Shown piece by piece: positions 19,038 to 30,553 of a stretch of DNA of 64,000 nucleotides. The stretch is taken from positions 372,001 to 436,000 of the forward strand of contig OZ025845.1 of NCBI GenBank assembly GCA_964019425.1. Direction: 5' to 3'. How positions within the stretch are numbered: the stretch's first letter is position 1; the number at the start of each line of letters is the position of its first letter. Position numbers and translations under genes: made by a program. This DNA comes from Flectonema sp. DT1601 (taxonomy: Eukaryota; Euglenozoa; Diplonemea; Diplonemida; Diplonemidae). A model generated the notes under the pieces. The model was not told the DNA's origin, did not search any database, and worked only from the letters and a program-made list of their open reading frames with translations.

Positions 19038-22000
19038 CTTTTTTTTTTTTTTTTTTTTTTTTCTTATTTATTATTTAAAAAAAGGAAACAATCAGTTTAG
19101 CGTCTCGATCAGGACGGAAAATAGAAATTAATCGACATAGTTGATCGATAGAAAAAAAAACAATGATAACATTGTTTATTCATTTTTTTTTTTTTTTTTT
19201 TTTTTTAAATCTTTTTAATTATTTTAAAGAAAAAACAATCAGTTTAGCGTCTTGACCAGGACGGAAAATAGTAAGTAATCGACATAGTCGATCGATAAAA
19301 AAAAAACAATGATAACATTGTTTATTCCTTTTTTCTTTTTTTTATTCTTTTTATTTATTTTTAAAGAAAAAACAATCAGTTTAGCGTCCTGACCAGGACG
19401 GAAAATAGAAAGTAATCGACATAGTCGATCGATAAAAAAAAACAATGATAACATTGTTTATTCTTTTTTTTTTTTTTTTATTTTAATTCTTTTTATTTAT
19501 TTTTTAAAAAGAAAAAAAATGGAAAATAGAAATTAGTCAACAAAGTCGAACGATAAAAAAAACACAATGATAACATTGTTTACTCTTTTTTTTTTTATTT
19601 TTTTATATTCTTTTTTATTAATTTTGAAAAAAAGAACAATCAGTTTAGCGTCTTGACCAGGACGGAAAATAGAAAGTAATCGACATAGTCGATCGATAAA
19701 AAAAACAATGATAACATTGTTTATTCTTTTTTTTTTTTATTTTAAATTCTTTTTATTTATTTTTTAAAGAAAAAAAACGGAAAATAGAAATTAGTCGACA
19801 AAGTCGAACGATAAAAAAAAACAATGATAACATTGTTTATTCTTTTTTTTGTATTTTTTTATATTCTTTTTTATTAATTTTGAAAAAAAAACAATCAGTT
19901 TAGCGTCTTGACCAGGACGGAAAATAGAAAGTAATCGACATAGTTGATCGATAAAAAAAACAATGATAACATTGTTTATTCTTTTTTTTTTTTTTTTTTT
20001 AAATTCTTTTTATTAATTTTTTAAAGAAAAAAAACGGAAAATAGAAATTAGTCAACAAAGTCGAACGATAAAAAAAAACAATGATAACATTGTTTATTCT
20101 TTTTTTTTATTTTTTTTTTTTAATATATCTTTTTTTTCTTTTGAAAAAAAAACAATCAGTTTAGCGTCTTGACCAGGACGGAAAATAGAAAGTAATCGAC
20201 ATAGTCGATCGATAAAAAAAACAATGATAACATTGTTTATTCTTTTTTTTTTTTTTTTTTTTAAATTCTTTTTATTTATTTTTTAAAGAAAAAAAACGGA
20301 AAATAGAAATTAGTCAACAAAGTCGAACGATAAAAAAAAACAATGATAACATTGTTTATTCTTTTTTTTATTTTTTTTTTTTTAATATTTTTTTTATTTT
20401 GAAAAAAAAAACAATCAGTTTAGCGTCTTGACCAGGACGGAAAATAGAAAGTAATCGACATAGTCGATCGATAAAAAAAACAATGATAACATTGTTTATT
20501 CTTTTTTTTTTTTTTTTTTTTAAATTCTTTTTATTTATTTTTTAAAGAAAAAAAACGGAAATAGAAATTAGTCAACAAAGTCGAACGATAAAAAAAAACA
20601 TTGATAACATTGTTTATTCTTTTTTTTTATTTTTTTTTTTTAATATTTTTTTTATTTTGAAAAAAAAAACAATCAGTTTAGCGTCTTGACCAGGACGGAA
20701 AATAGAAAGTGATCGACATAGTCGATCGATAAAAAAACAATGATAACATTGTTTATTCTTTTTTTTTATTTTAGATTCTTTTTATTTATTTTTTAAAGAA
20801 AAAAAAAAACGGAAAATAGAAATTAGTCGACAAAGTCGAACGATAAAAAAAACAATGATAACATTGTTTATTCTTTTTTTTGTATTTTTTTATATTCTTT
20901 TTTATTAATTTTGAAAAAAAAAAACAATCAGTTTAGCGTCTTGACCAGGACGGAAAATAGAAAGTGATCGACATAGTCGATCGATAAAAAAAAACAATGA
21001 TAACATTGTTTATTCTTTTTTTTTATTTTAAATTCTTTTTATTTATTCTTTAAAGAAAAGAAACGGAAAATAGAAATTAGTCGACAAAGTCGAACGATAA
21101 AAAAAAACAATGATAACATTGTTTTTCCTTTTTTTTTTTTTTTTTTATATTCTTTTTTATTAATTTTGAAAAAAAAAAACAATCAGTTTAGCGTCTTGAC
21201 CAGGACGGAAAATAGAAAGTGATCGACATAGTCGATCGATAAAAAAACAATGATAACATTGTTTATTCTTTTTCTTTATTTAAAATCTTTTTATTTATTT
21301 TTTAAAGAAAAAAAACGGAAAATAGAAATTAGTCGACAAAGTCGAACGATAAAAAAAAAACAATGATAACATTGTTTATTCTTTTTTTTTTTTTTTTTTA
21401 TATTCTTTTTTATTAATTTTGAAAAAAAAACAATCAGTTTAGCGTCTTGACCAGGACGGAAAATAGAAAGTGATCGACATAGTCGATCGATAAAAAAACA
21501 ATGATAACATTGTTTATTCTTTTTTTTTATTTAAAATCTTTTTATTTATTTTTTAAAGAAAAAAAACGGAAAATAGAAATTAGTCAACAAAGTCGAACGA
21601 TAAAAAAAACAATGATAACATTGTTTATTCTTTTTTTTTTTTTTTTTTTTATATTCTTTTTTATTAATTTTGAAAAAAAAACAATCAGTTTAGCGTCTTG
21701 ACCAGGACGGAAAATAGAAAGTGATCGACATAGTCGATCGATAAAAAAACAATGATAACATTGTTTATTCTTTTTTTTTATTTTAAATTCTTTTTATTTA
21801 TTTTTTAAAGAAAAAAAACGGAAAATAGAAATTAGTCGACAAAGTCGAACGATAAAAAAAACAATGATAACATTGTTTATTCTTTTTTTTGTATTTTTTT
21901 ATATTCTTTTTTATTAATTTTGAAAAAAAAAAAACAATCAGTTTAGCGTCTTGACCAGGACGGAAAATAGAAAGTGATCGACATAGTCGATCGATAAAAA

Positions 22001-22235
22001 AAACAATGATAACATTGTTTATTCTTTTTTTTTATTTTAAATTCTTTTTATTTATTCTTTAAAGAAAAGAAACGGAAAATAGAAATTAGTCGACAAAGTC
22101 GAACGATAAAAAAAAAACAATGATAACATTGTTTATTCTTTTTTTTTTTTTTTTTTTTATATTCTTTTTTATTAATTTTGAAAAAAAAACAATCAGTTTA
22201 GCGTCTTGACCAGGACGGAAAATAGAAAGTGATCG
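19038..22235 (+). repeat. Satellite array A5, forward orientation
   Basis: The longest uninterrupted array, close to 30 units by length, with alternating long and short forms. It ends abruptly at AAAGTGATCG, where M2a begins. From about 20,602 it is the first copy of a 3.97-kb tandem duplication. Confidence 0.92.
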
Positions 22236-22496
22236 GAGTTGAATTTCCAGGTGAGATTTGGACTGTTAGCTTTTGGCTAAGGCCCTCCCTGAAGAGCAAG
22301 AACAAAAAAACTACTCACACCTGAAGAAAACATACACAAAGAACACACTGTAAGCTGTGTGTGTATTTTGTGTTTGTCACAACAGGAGAGAAAGAAAGAA
22401 TGTCAAGGTTGGTCACCTTGCCTATCAACGCACAACATTGGTGGTCTCTACTAGACCCTGAGTGATCCCACTGGATCTCTCATCGTTCATAGTACC
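22236..22496 (-). repeat. M2a module (LINE 3'-tail-like)
   Basis: On the minus strand it runs from GGTACTATGAACGATGAGAG to ACCTGGAAATTCAACTC. It contains several inverted repeats: CAAGGTGACCAACCTTG, GGTCTAGTAGAGACC, and the terminal hairpin TTAGC CAAAA GCTAA followed by CAGTCC. The same module follows the LINE reading frame at 30,543-30,805, so it is read as a LINE tail or a SINE sharing that tail. Confidence 0.7.
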
Positions 22497-22785
22497 TATG
22501 TGAAGTTATAAAATCAAAGGTAAACTATGAACTACAAATGACTTAGCCTGTTATTGTAATGCCACAGGCAGGCCCTGCATTCAGCAACTATCCAGCAGTG
22601 CTTGAATGTCCTGATCTTCTTCTAAAAAAAAGAAAGAAAAACAAAACTGTAGCTGGGATCACTCAGGATCAACAGACTACCAATGCTACCTGTTGTACTT
22701 GCTCACTATGGGGGGTGATGCCAAACACCCAGAAGTACTAAACTGCTTTCCTTCTTGCTGCCCAGGGGTTTCTGACCAGAACTAA
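22497..22785 (-). repeat. M2b segment
   Basis: Lies upstream of M2a when read on the minus strand. Its TGGGATCACTCAGGATC and ACCAATGCTACC phrases are an inverted, diverged match to TGGGATCACTCAGGGTC and ACCAATGTTGTG of M2a, so the two halves may share an origin. Confidence 0.65.
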
Positions 22786-23041
22786 ATTTCGATAAAGTGG
22801 GAAGTAACGGACTGGGAGCTTTTGGCTCCTGCCCTATTCCCGATGTAAACTTTCTTTTTATTTTTATTTTTTTTTTTAACAGGCCCAAAGGGCGACAATG
22901 GTGGTTGCTGACCAAGGAATAATATTCAAATGAATTTTCGTTTCAAAGAAACGAACAGAATTAAGAGAGAGGCAGAGGAAAAAAAAAAAAAAAGAAAGAA
23001 AAGAAAAGAAAAAAAAAATGAAGAGGAAATAATCAAACATG

Positions 23042-23072
<31 letters not shown>

Positions 23073-23190
23073 AATAAAAAACGTTGTATGAAAAAGGAAA
23101 AAAAAGAAAAAAAAAAGACCAGAAAAGGAAAGAGAAAATGAAAAGGTATAATATTATTGTGGGGATATGAGGGATAGCAGGGAGATGCTC
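22786..23190 (+). repeat. M1 module
   Basis: Starts ATTTCGATAAAGTGGGAAG directly after M2b and ends GGGAGATGCTC. Confidence 0.85.
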
Positions 23191-24302
23191 TTTTTTTTTT
23201 TTTTTTTTTTTTTTTCTTATTTATTATTTAAAAAAAGGAAACAATCAGTTTAGCGTCTCGATCAGGACGGAAAATAGAAATTAATCGACATAGTTGATCG
23301 ATAGAAAAAAAACAATGATAACATTGTTTATTCATTTTTTTTTTTTTTTTTTTTTTTTAAATCTTTTTAATTATTTTAAAGAAAAAACAATCAGTTTAGC
23401 GTCTTGACCAGGACGGAAAATAGTAAGTAATCGACATAGTCGATCGATAAAAAAAAACAATGATAACATTGTTTATTCCTTTTTTTTTTTTTTTATTCTT
23501 TTTATTTATTTTTAAAGAAAAAACAATCAGTTTAGCGTCCTGACCAGGACGGAAAATAGAAAGTAATCGACATAGTCGATCGATAAAAAAAAACAATGAT
23601 AACATTGTTTATTCTTTTTTTTTTTTTTTTTTTTAATTCTTTTTATTTATTTTTTAAAAAGAAAAAAAAAATGGAAAATAGAAATTAGTCAACAAAGTCG
23701 AACGATAAAAAAAACACAATGATAACATTGTTTATTCTTTTTTTTTTTATTTTTTTATATTCTTTTTTATTAATTTTGAAAAAAAAAACAATCAGTTTAG
23801 CGTCTTGACCAGGACGGAAAATAGAAAGTAATCGACATAGTCGATCGATAAAAAAAACAATGATAACATTGTTTATTCTTTTTTTTTTTTTTTTTTTTAA
23901 ATTCTTTTTATTAATTTTTTAAAGAAAAAAAACGGAAAATAGAAATTAGTCAACAAAGTCGAACGATAAAAAAAAACAATGATAACATTGTTTATTCTTT
24001 TTTTTTATTTTTTTTTTTTAATATTTTTTTTTTATTTTGAAAAAAAAACAATCAGTTTAGCGTCTTGACCAGGACGGAAAATAGAAAGTAATCGACATAG
24101 TCGATCGATAAAAAAAACAATGATAACATTGTTTATTCTTTTTTTTTTTTTTTTTTAAATTCTTTTTATTTATTTTTTAAAGAAAAAAAACGGAAAATAG
24201 AAATTAGTCAACAAAGTCGAACGATAAAAAAAAACAATGATAACATTGTTTATTCTTTTTTTTATTTTTTTTTTTTTAATATTTTTTTTATTTTGAAAAA
24301 AA
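23191..24302 (+). repeat. Satellite array A6, forward orientation
   Basis: About ten units with the same alternation of long and short forms. It is cut off inside a unit at GAAAAAAAAACAGATGGG. Confidence 0.9.
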
Positions 24303-24556
24303 AACAGATGGGAAACAATAAAAAGTAAAATGAATATAACTGAAGTTAAACAAGAATGTTGGTCCTAGACAAGACCTTAAACTGACTAACCGGTCTTAAT
24401 TTTAACTAAGTGTTAACCTAGTTTCCTAGTTTCTAATATGAAATCTTTTTTCTTTTTTTTTCTTTTTGAACAAAATGTAATTATTAATGTAAAAAAATGA
24501 AGAAACAGACCAGAACAGATAGAGAATAAAAAAGAAAAGATAATTGCAAGAGCGAT
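24303..24556 (+). repeat. AT-rich spacer related to M3
   Basis: CAGATGGGAAACAATAAAAA, GTCCTAGACAAGACCTTAAA and ACTGACTAACCGGTCTTAAT recur at 29,499-29,752 and, inverted, at 39,500-39,700. No gene is seen. Confidence 0.6.
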
Positions 24557-25262
24557 CGATAAAAAAACAATGATAACATTGTTTATTCTTTTTTTTTATT
24601 TTTTTTTTTTAATATTTTTTTTATTTTGAAAAAAAAAACAATCAGTTTAGCGTCTTGACCAGGACGGAAAATAGAAAGTGATCGACATAGTCGATCGATA
24701 AAAAAACAATGATAACATTGTTTATTCTTTTTTTTTATTTTAGATTCTTTTTATTTATTTTTTAAAGAAAAAAAAAAACGGAAAATAGAAATTAGTCGAC
24801 AAAGTCGAACGATAAAAAAAACAATGATAACATTGTTTATTCTTTTTTTTGTATTTTTTTATATTCTTTTTTATTAATTTTGAAAAAAAAAAACAATCAG
24901 TTTAGCGTCTTGACCAGGACGGAAAATAGAAAGTGATCGACATAGTCGATCGATAAAAAAAAACAATGATAACATTGTTTATTCTTTTTTTTTATTTTAA
25001 ATTCTTTTTATTTATTCTTTAAAGAAAAGAAACGGAAAATAGAAATTAGTCGACAAAGTCGAACGATAAAAAAAAACAATGATAACATTGTTTTTCCTTT
25101 TTTTTTTTTTTTTTTATATTCTTTTTTATTAATTTTGAAAAAAAAAAACAATCAGTTTAGCGTCTTGACCAGGACGGAAAATAGAAAGTGATCGACATAG
25201 TCGATCGATAAAAAAACAATGATAACATTGTTTATTCTTTTTTTTTATTTAAAATCTTTTTA
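24557..25262 (+). repeat. Satellite array A7, first part
   Basis: Forward units up to the 9-bp target site of the MULE. Confidence 0.9.
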
Positions 25263-25382
25263 TTTATTTTTGGGAAAACCCCTAATTCCACAAAAATAGT
25301 TTGCGAAATCGCCAACTCATCACAAAAATTTTAACCGCTCGAAACAACCCAACATGACGGGAAAACTTTCAGAATTTTCGGA

Positions 25383-25453
25383 GCTCCGGTAGTTTATTGG
25401 TTATGACCGCCGAATCATGACCCGGAGGTCTCGGGTTCGAACCCCGTGACATC
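25383..25453 (+). tRNA. tRNA-like sequence near the left MULE-1 end
   Basis: TAGTTTATTGGTTATGAC is an A-box/D-arm. The predicted anticodon loop ATCATGA gives CAT (Met), and TCGGGTTCGAACCCCG is a strong T-arm with B-box. TTTTTT follows. The anticodon stem is weak. A diverged relative with the same T-arm and downstream TTTTTTCTCTTTTTCG lies at 38,150-38,217. Confidence 0.55.
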
Positions 25454-25669
25454 CTTTTTTCTCTTTTTCGTAATGACGGAAAATGTGACCAAAACATAGT
25501 CAAAGGGCGGATTGATCACCCACTGGTCGAGTTGAGACATATTCCCGTTGCAATAAATCACCAAGACCCCTCCCGTGTGATCGATCACTTTAAAATGTTA
25601 CTGTGCAGTTCACCAGTGAGACTAAGACCTCCAACCAAAATTCACCAGACTTCAAGCAGCATTCCAAAT

Positions 25670-26177
25670 TAGGTAATTTTTGTCAGACACATTCGAACCA
25701 TCGAGAACAGAAATTCTCACGTTAGTAAAAGCTTGACCTTTAGAAATGTGGCTTAACGATCCTCATCATCAATTTAGGTTCGTGACTTAGAAGCCTTCGT
25801 CAATGTGGCCCTCCCAGCCAAACTCCCCACCTGACTGGTGTCTCCAAACGAGGGGTCGAGCCGAAGCCCGTTTGTCGCTGGAATCGGAAAAGCTACGAGT
25901 CCGAAAGGACCCTAACCTCCGAAGAGGCAGCTGCCGTTCCCCCATCATTGGATAAGTAAAGCGACGATAAGAGTAGTGGTATTTCATTGTTGGTAAACCT
26001 CCCACCTATAACTACACCCCCTATGTCACTGCACAAAGTCAGACTAGAGTCAAACTCAACAGGGTCTTCTTTCCCCGCTGACAGTTTCAAGTCCGTTCCC
26101 TTGACTGCTGTTCGCCAGATAGTAGGTAGGGGCAGAAGGAATCTCATTAGTCCATTCATGCGCGTCTTTAATTAGAA

Positions 26178-26209
<32 letters not shown>
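25670..26209 (-). rRNA. 28S rRNA fragment (domains IV-V), captured
   Basis: On the minus strand the sequence opens with ATGACTCTCTTAAGGTAGCC and AAATGCCTCGTC (helix 67-71 region). It continues with GACGCGCATGAATGGA, GGGGAAAGAAGACCCTGTTG, GACTCTAGTCTGACTTTGTG, GAAATACCACTACT and GGGGAGTTTGGCTGGG. These are invariant eukaryotic LSU stretches in correct order. Homology stops sharply after 26,209. Toward 25,670 it weakens, with only GTGTCTGACAAAAATTACC recalling the next LSU block, and the peptidyl-transferase loop following it is not recognisable. It is a partial gene inside a transposon, so a captured fragment is the natural reading. Confidence 0.85.
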
Positions 26210-26254
26210 CAGTTGCAAATTTGTTTTTTCAGGTTGGACTTTGTACGGAACAGG

Positions 26255-26350
26255 CGGGCTTTTATTAGGGGCTCCCCCCTTGGGGGGGGTTGGGGGGGGG
26301 GGCTTGCGTCCCGCCAAGAATTTGGAGGACGCAAGCCACCCTTGCACTCT
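26255..26350 (+). repeat. G/C-homopolymer hairpin module in MULE-1
   Basis: GGCTTTTATTAGGGGCTCCC, TTGGGGGGGG and GGCTTGCGTCCCGCC, then AAGAATTTGGAGGACGCAAGC. The last part forms a long hairpin with the first. Shared with other MULEs in the window. Confidence 0.7.
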
Positions 26351-26402
26351 TCCCAGCTTGGTAGGCTAAAAAACAAAAAACCCGCCGCAAGCCAATTTTT
26401 TG

Positions 26403-26440
26403 GGTCAAGTTCGAGTCCTGGTGGACAACTTTTTTTTGTA
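26403..26440 (+). other. tRNA T-arm-like sequence near the right MULE-1 end
   Basis: CAAGTTCGAGTCCTGG has a B-box core and is followed by TGGACAAC and a T-run (TTTTTTTT). No clear A-box lies at the expected distance, so only a 3' half is supported. Confidence 0.4.
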
Positions 26441-26498
26441 GGGAGTTGGCGATTTCGCAAACTATTTTTGTTGAATTAGAGGTTTTCCCTTTATTTTT

Positions 26499-27431
26499 TA
26501 AAGAAAAAAAACGGAAAATAGAAATTAGTCGACAAAGTCGAACGATAAAAAAAAAACAATGATAACATTGTTTATTCTTTTTTTTTTTTTTTTTTATATT
26601 CTTTTTTATTAATTTTGAAAAAAAAACAATCAGTTTAGCGTCTTGACCAGGACGGAAAATAGAAAGTGATCGACATAGTCGATCGATAAAAAAACAATGA
26701 TAACATTGTTTATTCTTTTTTTTTATTTAAAATCTTTTTATTTATTTTTTAAAGAAAAAAAACGGAAAATAGAAATTAGTCAACAAAGTCGAACGATAAA
26801 AAAAACAATGATAACATTGTTTATTCTTTTTTTTTTTTTTTTTTTTATATTCTTTTTTATTAATTTTGAAAAAAAAACAATCAGTTTAGCGTCTTGACCA
26901 GGACGGAAAATAGAAAGTGATCGACATAGTCGATCGATAAAAAAACAATGATAACATTGTTTATTCTTTTTTTTTATTTTAAATTCTTTTTATTTATTTT
27001 TTAAAGAAAAAAAACGGAAAATAGAAATTAGTCGACAAAGTCGAACGATAAAAAAAACAATGATAACATTGTTTATTCTTTTTTTTGTATTTTTTTATAT
27101 TCTTTTTTATTAATTTTGAAAAAAAAAAAACAATCAGTTTAGCGTCTTGACCAGGACGGAAAATAGAAAGTGATCGACATAGTCGATCGATAAAAAAAAC
27201 AATGATAACATTGTTTATTCTTTTTTTTTATTTTAAATTCTTTTTATTTATTCTTTAAAGAAAAGAAACGGAAAATAGAAATTAGTCGACAAAGTCGAAC
27301 GATAAAAAAAAAACAATGATAACATTGTTTATTCTTTTTTTTTTTTTTTTTTTTATATTCTTTTTTATTAATTTTGAAAAAAAAACAATCAGTTTAGCGT
27401 CTTGACCAGGACGGAAAATAGAAAGTGATCG
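26499..27431 (+). repeat. Satellite array A7, second part
   Basis: Forward units continuing after the MULE, up to the M2a boundary at AAAGTGATCG. Confidence 0.9.
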
Positions 27432-27981
27432 GAGTTGAATTTCCAGGTGAGATTTGGACTGTTAGCTTTTGGCTAAGGCCCTCCCTGAAGAGCAAGAACA
27501 AAAAAACTACTCACACCTGAAGAAAACATACACAAAGAACACACTGTAAGCTGTGTGTGTATTTTGTGTTTGTCACAACAGGAGAGAAAGAAAGAATGTC
27601 AAGGTTGGTCACCTTGCCTATCAACGCACAACATTGGTGGTCTCTACTAGACCCTGAGTGATCCCACTGGATCTCTCATCGTTCATAGTACCTATGTGAA
27701 GTTATAAAATCAAAGGTAAACTATGAACTACAAATGACTTAGCCTGTTATTGTAATGCCACAGGCAGGCCCTGCATTCAGCAACTATCCAGCAGTGCTTG
27801 AATGTCCTGATCTTCTTCTAAAAAAAAGAAAGAAAAACAAAACTGTAGCTGGGATCACTCAGGATCAACAGACTACCAATGCTACCTGTTGTACTTGCTC
27901 ACTATGGGGGGTGATGCCAAACACCCAGAAGTACTAAACTGCTTTCCTTCTTGCTGCCCAGGGGTTTCTGACCAGAACTAA
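27432..27981 (-). repeat. M2a plus M2b modules (second tandem copy)
   Basis: Same arrangement as 22,236-22,785, offset by 5,196 bp. M2a occupies 27,432-27,692 and M2b the rest. Confidence 0.75.
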
Positions 27982-28237
27982 ATTTCGATAAAGTGGGAAG
28001 TAACGGACTGGGAGCTTTTGGCTCCTGCCCTATTCCCGATGTAAACTTTCTTTTTATTTTTATTTTTTTTTTTAACAGGCCCAAAGGGCGACAATGGTGG
28101 TTGCTGACCAAGGAATAATATTCAAATGAATTTTCGTTTCAAAGAAACGAACAGAATTAAGAGAGAGGCAGAGGAAAAAAAAAAAAAAAGAAAGAAAAGA
28201 AAAGAAAAAAAAAATGAAGAGGAAATAATCAAACATG

Positions 28238-28268
<31 letters not shown>

Positions 28269-28387
28269 AATAAAAAACGTTGTATGAAAAAGGAAAAAAA
28301 AGAAAAAAAAAAGACCAGAAAAGGAAAGAGAAAATGAAAAGGTATAATATTATTGTGGGGATATGAGGGATAGCAGGGAGATGCTCT
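27982..28387 (+). repeat. M1 module
   Basis: Same as 22,786-23,190. Confidence 0.85.
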
Positions 28388-29498
28388 TTTTTTTTTTTTT
28401 TTTTTTTTTTTCTTATTTATTATTTAAAAAAAGGAAACAATCAGTTTAGCGTCTCGATCAGGACGGAAAATAGAAATTAATCGACATAGTTGATCGATAG
28501 AAAAAAAACAATGATAACATTGTTTATTCATTTTTTTTTTTTTTTTTTTTTTTTAAATCTTTTTAATTATTTTAAAGGAAAAACAATCAGTTTAGCGTCT
28601 TGACCAGGACGGAAAATAGTAAGTAATCGACATAGTCGATCGATAAAAAAAAACAATGATAACATTGTTTATTCCTTTTTTTTTTTTTTTATTCTTTTTA
28701 TTTATTTTTAAAGAAAAAACAATCAGTTTAGCGTCCTGACCAGGACGGAAAATAGAAAGTAATCGACATAGTCGATCGATAAAAAAAAACAATGATAACA
28801 TTGTTTATTCTTTTTTTTTTTTTTTTTTTTAATTCTTTTTATTTATTTTTTAAAAAGAAAAAAAAAATGGAAAATAGAAATTAGTCAACAAAGTCGAACG
28901 ATAAAAAAAACACAATGATAACATTGTTTATTCTTTTTTTTTTTATTTTTTTATATTCTTTTTTATTAATTTTGAAAAAAAAAACAATCAGTTTAGCGTC
29001 TTGACCAGGACGGAAAATAGAAAGTAATCGACATAGTCGATCGATAAAAAAAACAATGATAACATTGTTTATTCTTTTTTTTTTTTTTTTTTTTAAATTC
29101 TTTTTATTAATTTTTTAAAGAAAAAAAACGGAAAATAGAAATTAGTCAACAAAGTCGAACGATAAAAAAAAACAATGATAACATTGTTTATTCTTTTTTT
29201 TTATTTTTTTTTTTTAATATTTTTTTTTTATTTTGAAAAAAAAACAATCAGTTTAGCGTCTTGACCAGGACGGAAAATAGAAAGTAATCGACATAGTCGA
29301 TCGATAAAAAAAACAATGATAACATTGTTTATTCTTTTTTTTTTTTTTTTTTTAAATTCTTTTTATTTATTTTTTAAAGAAAAAAAACGGAAAATAGAAA
29401 TTAGTCAACAAAGTCGAACGATAAAAAAAAACAATGATAACATTGTTTATTCTTTTTTTTATTTTTTTTTTTTTAATATTTTTTTTATTTTGAAAAAA
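28388..29498 (+). repeat. Satellite array A8, forward orientation
   Basis: Second copy of array A6, nearly identical. Confidence 0.9.
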
Positions 29499-29810
29499 AA
29501 ACAGATGGGAAACAATAAAAAGTAAAATGAATATAACTGAAGTTAAACAAGAATGTTGGTCCTAGACAAGACCTTAAACTGACTAACCGGTCTTAATTTT
29601 AACTAAGTGTTAACCTAGTTTCCTAGTTTCTAATATGAAATCTTTTTTCTTTTTTTTTCTTTTTGAACAAAATGTAATTATTAATGTAAAAAAATGAAGA
29701 AACAGACCAGAACAGATAGAGAATAAAAAAGAAAAGATAATTGCAAGAGCGATCGATAAAAAAACAATGATAACATTGTTTATTCTTTTTTTTTATTTTA
29801 AATTCTTTTT
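29499..29810 (+). repeat. M3-related spacer and satellite fragment
   Basis: 29,499-29,752 repeats 24,303-24,556. A partial satellite unit follows and is truncated at AAATTCTTTTT, where the LINE fragment begins. Confidence 0.7.
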
Positions 29811-30553
29811 ACCCTCAGGCATGCCTTAACAGGCTGTCCTGTCTCTTTAACACAAGGGAGGTTCACGTGGCGTCACGACAGCGTTCTGAAACGCATTGTT
29901 ATCTTCTTGGAAGAGTTGATAATAAAAGCCAACAAAAGAAAAGAAAACCTCCCGCCTCCCTCTCAAACTTTTTTAAAAACAGGGGAAAATAAACCCCTAG
30001 AAAGAATTTCTAAAGAGACAGGCGAACTTTCACTAGCGAATGATTGGGTCATCCTCGACGATGTCGGTGATAACCGCCTAATTGTTCCTCTTGAAGTGTG
30101 CCATGTCTCGTCCTCTCTAAGACCAGACATTTTTATTTATTCTTTTTTTGCGAAAAGAGCACTGATTCTGGAGCTGACGTGTCCAAATGAAGATCGTTTC
30201 GAAACCTCTCATGTCTTAAAGGAAAAAAAATACCTAAAGCTAAGAGACTCGATCATCGCTAATGGCTTCGACTGTAACATTTTTACTGAACGACGAGGAA
30301 CCTCCCCACGTGGCATTCAAGACCACTAATGCGCAGCATTAAAGAAGAACCTGCCACCGCAAGTTTTATAAAAGATGGTAAAGAAATCTTCCCTATGGAA
30401 GAAGTCAAAATCCACAAAGTAACAAAACTCAAAACGATCGAAAAGCTCACCATTGAAAGATCGTGGCTTGAGAAATGTTTTATCTGGCAAACTTGTTACG
30501 CATCGGCTCTTTCTATTCTACTCATTGCCAATGGTTCTGTGAGGGTACTATGA
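29811..30553 (+). pseudogene. 5'-truncated LINE ORF, restriction-like endonuclease region
   Basis: The frame is open from 29,811 without a start codon. It opens with TLRHALTGCPVSLTQGRFTW then RHDSVLKRIVIFLEEL, the CCHC zinc-knuckle tail and linker typical of the region after the RT in RLE-type LINEs (R2/NeSL/CRE-like). LRPDIFIYSFFAKRALILEL and TCPNEDRF, then KEKKYLKLRDSIIANGF, match the restriction-like endonuclease core (PD, ELT, K residues). That frame stops at 30,329; an overlapping frame to 30,553 (MRSIKEEPATASFI) may be the continuation after a frameshift or unrelated. The element joins satellite sequence at its left edge, as expected for 5' truncation during target-primed integration. 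M2a follows as its tail. Confidence 0.75.

Larger units (their letters stand above)
25272..26489. mobile_element. Non-autonomous MULE carrying antisense 28S rRNA (MULE-1)
   Basis: Ends GGGAAAACC and GGTTTTCCC with inverted repeats of about 47 bp (two mismatches). The target duplication TTTATTTTT (25,263-25,271 and 26,490-26,498) is perfect, and the empty site occurs in the tandem copy near 21,290-21,305. A 9-bp duplication with GGG/CCC ends points to the Mutator superfamily. Inside, from left: a tRNA-like sequence, an LSU rRNA segment in antisense, a G/C hairpin module and a second tRNA T-arm. No transposase is present. Confidence 0.8.
20602..29758 (+). repeat. Tandem duplication, period about 3.97 kb
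   Basis: Segment 20,602-24,571 (array, M2, M1, array) is repeated as 24,572-29,758. The second copy is longer by about 1.23 kb because of the MULE at 25,272-26,489. The copies are nearly identical, with differences mainly in homopolymer length, which indicates recent unequal exchange or replication slippage. Confidence 0.85.

Noticed and set aside
25787-26175. Protein-coding frames inside MULE-1
   Set aside because: They overlap the antisense 28S rRNA segment and are translations of rRNA sequence.
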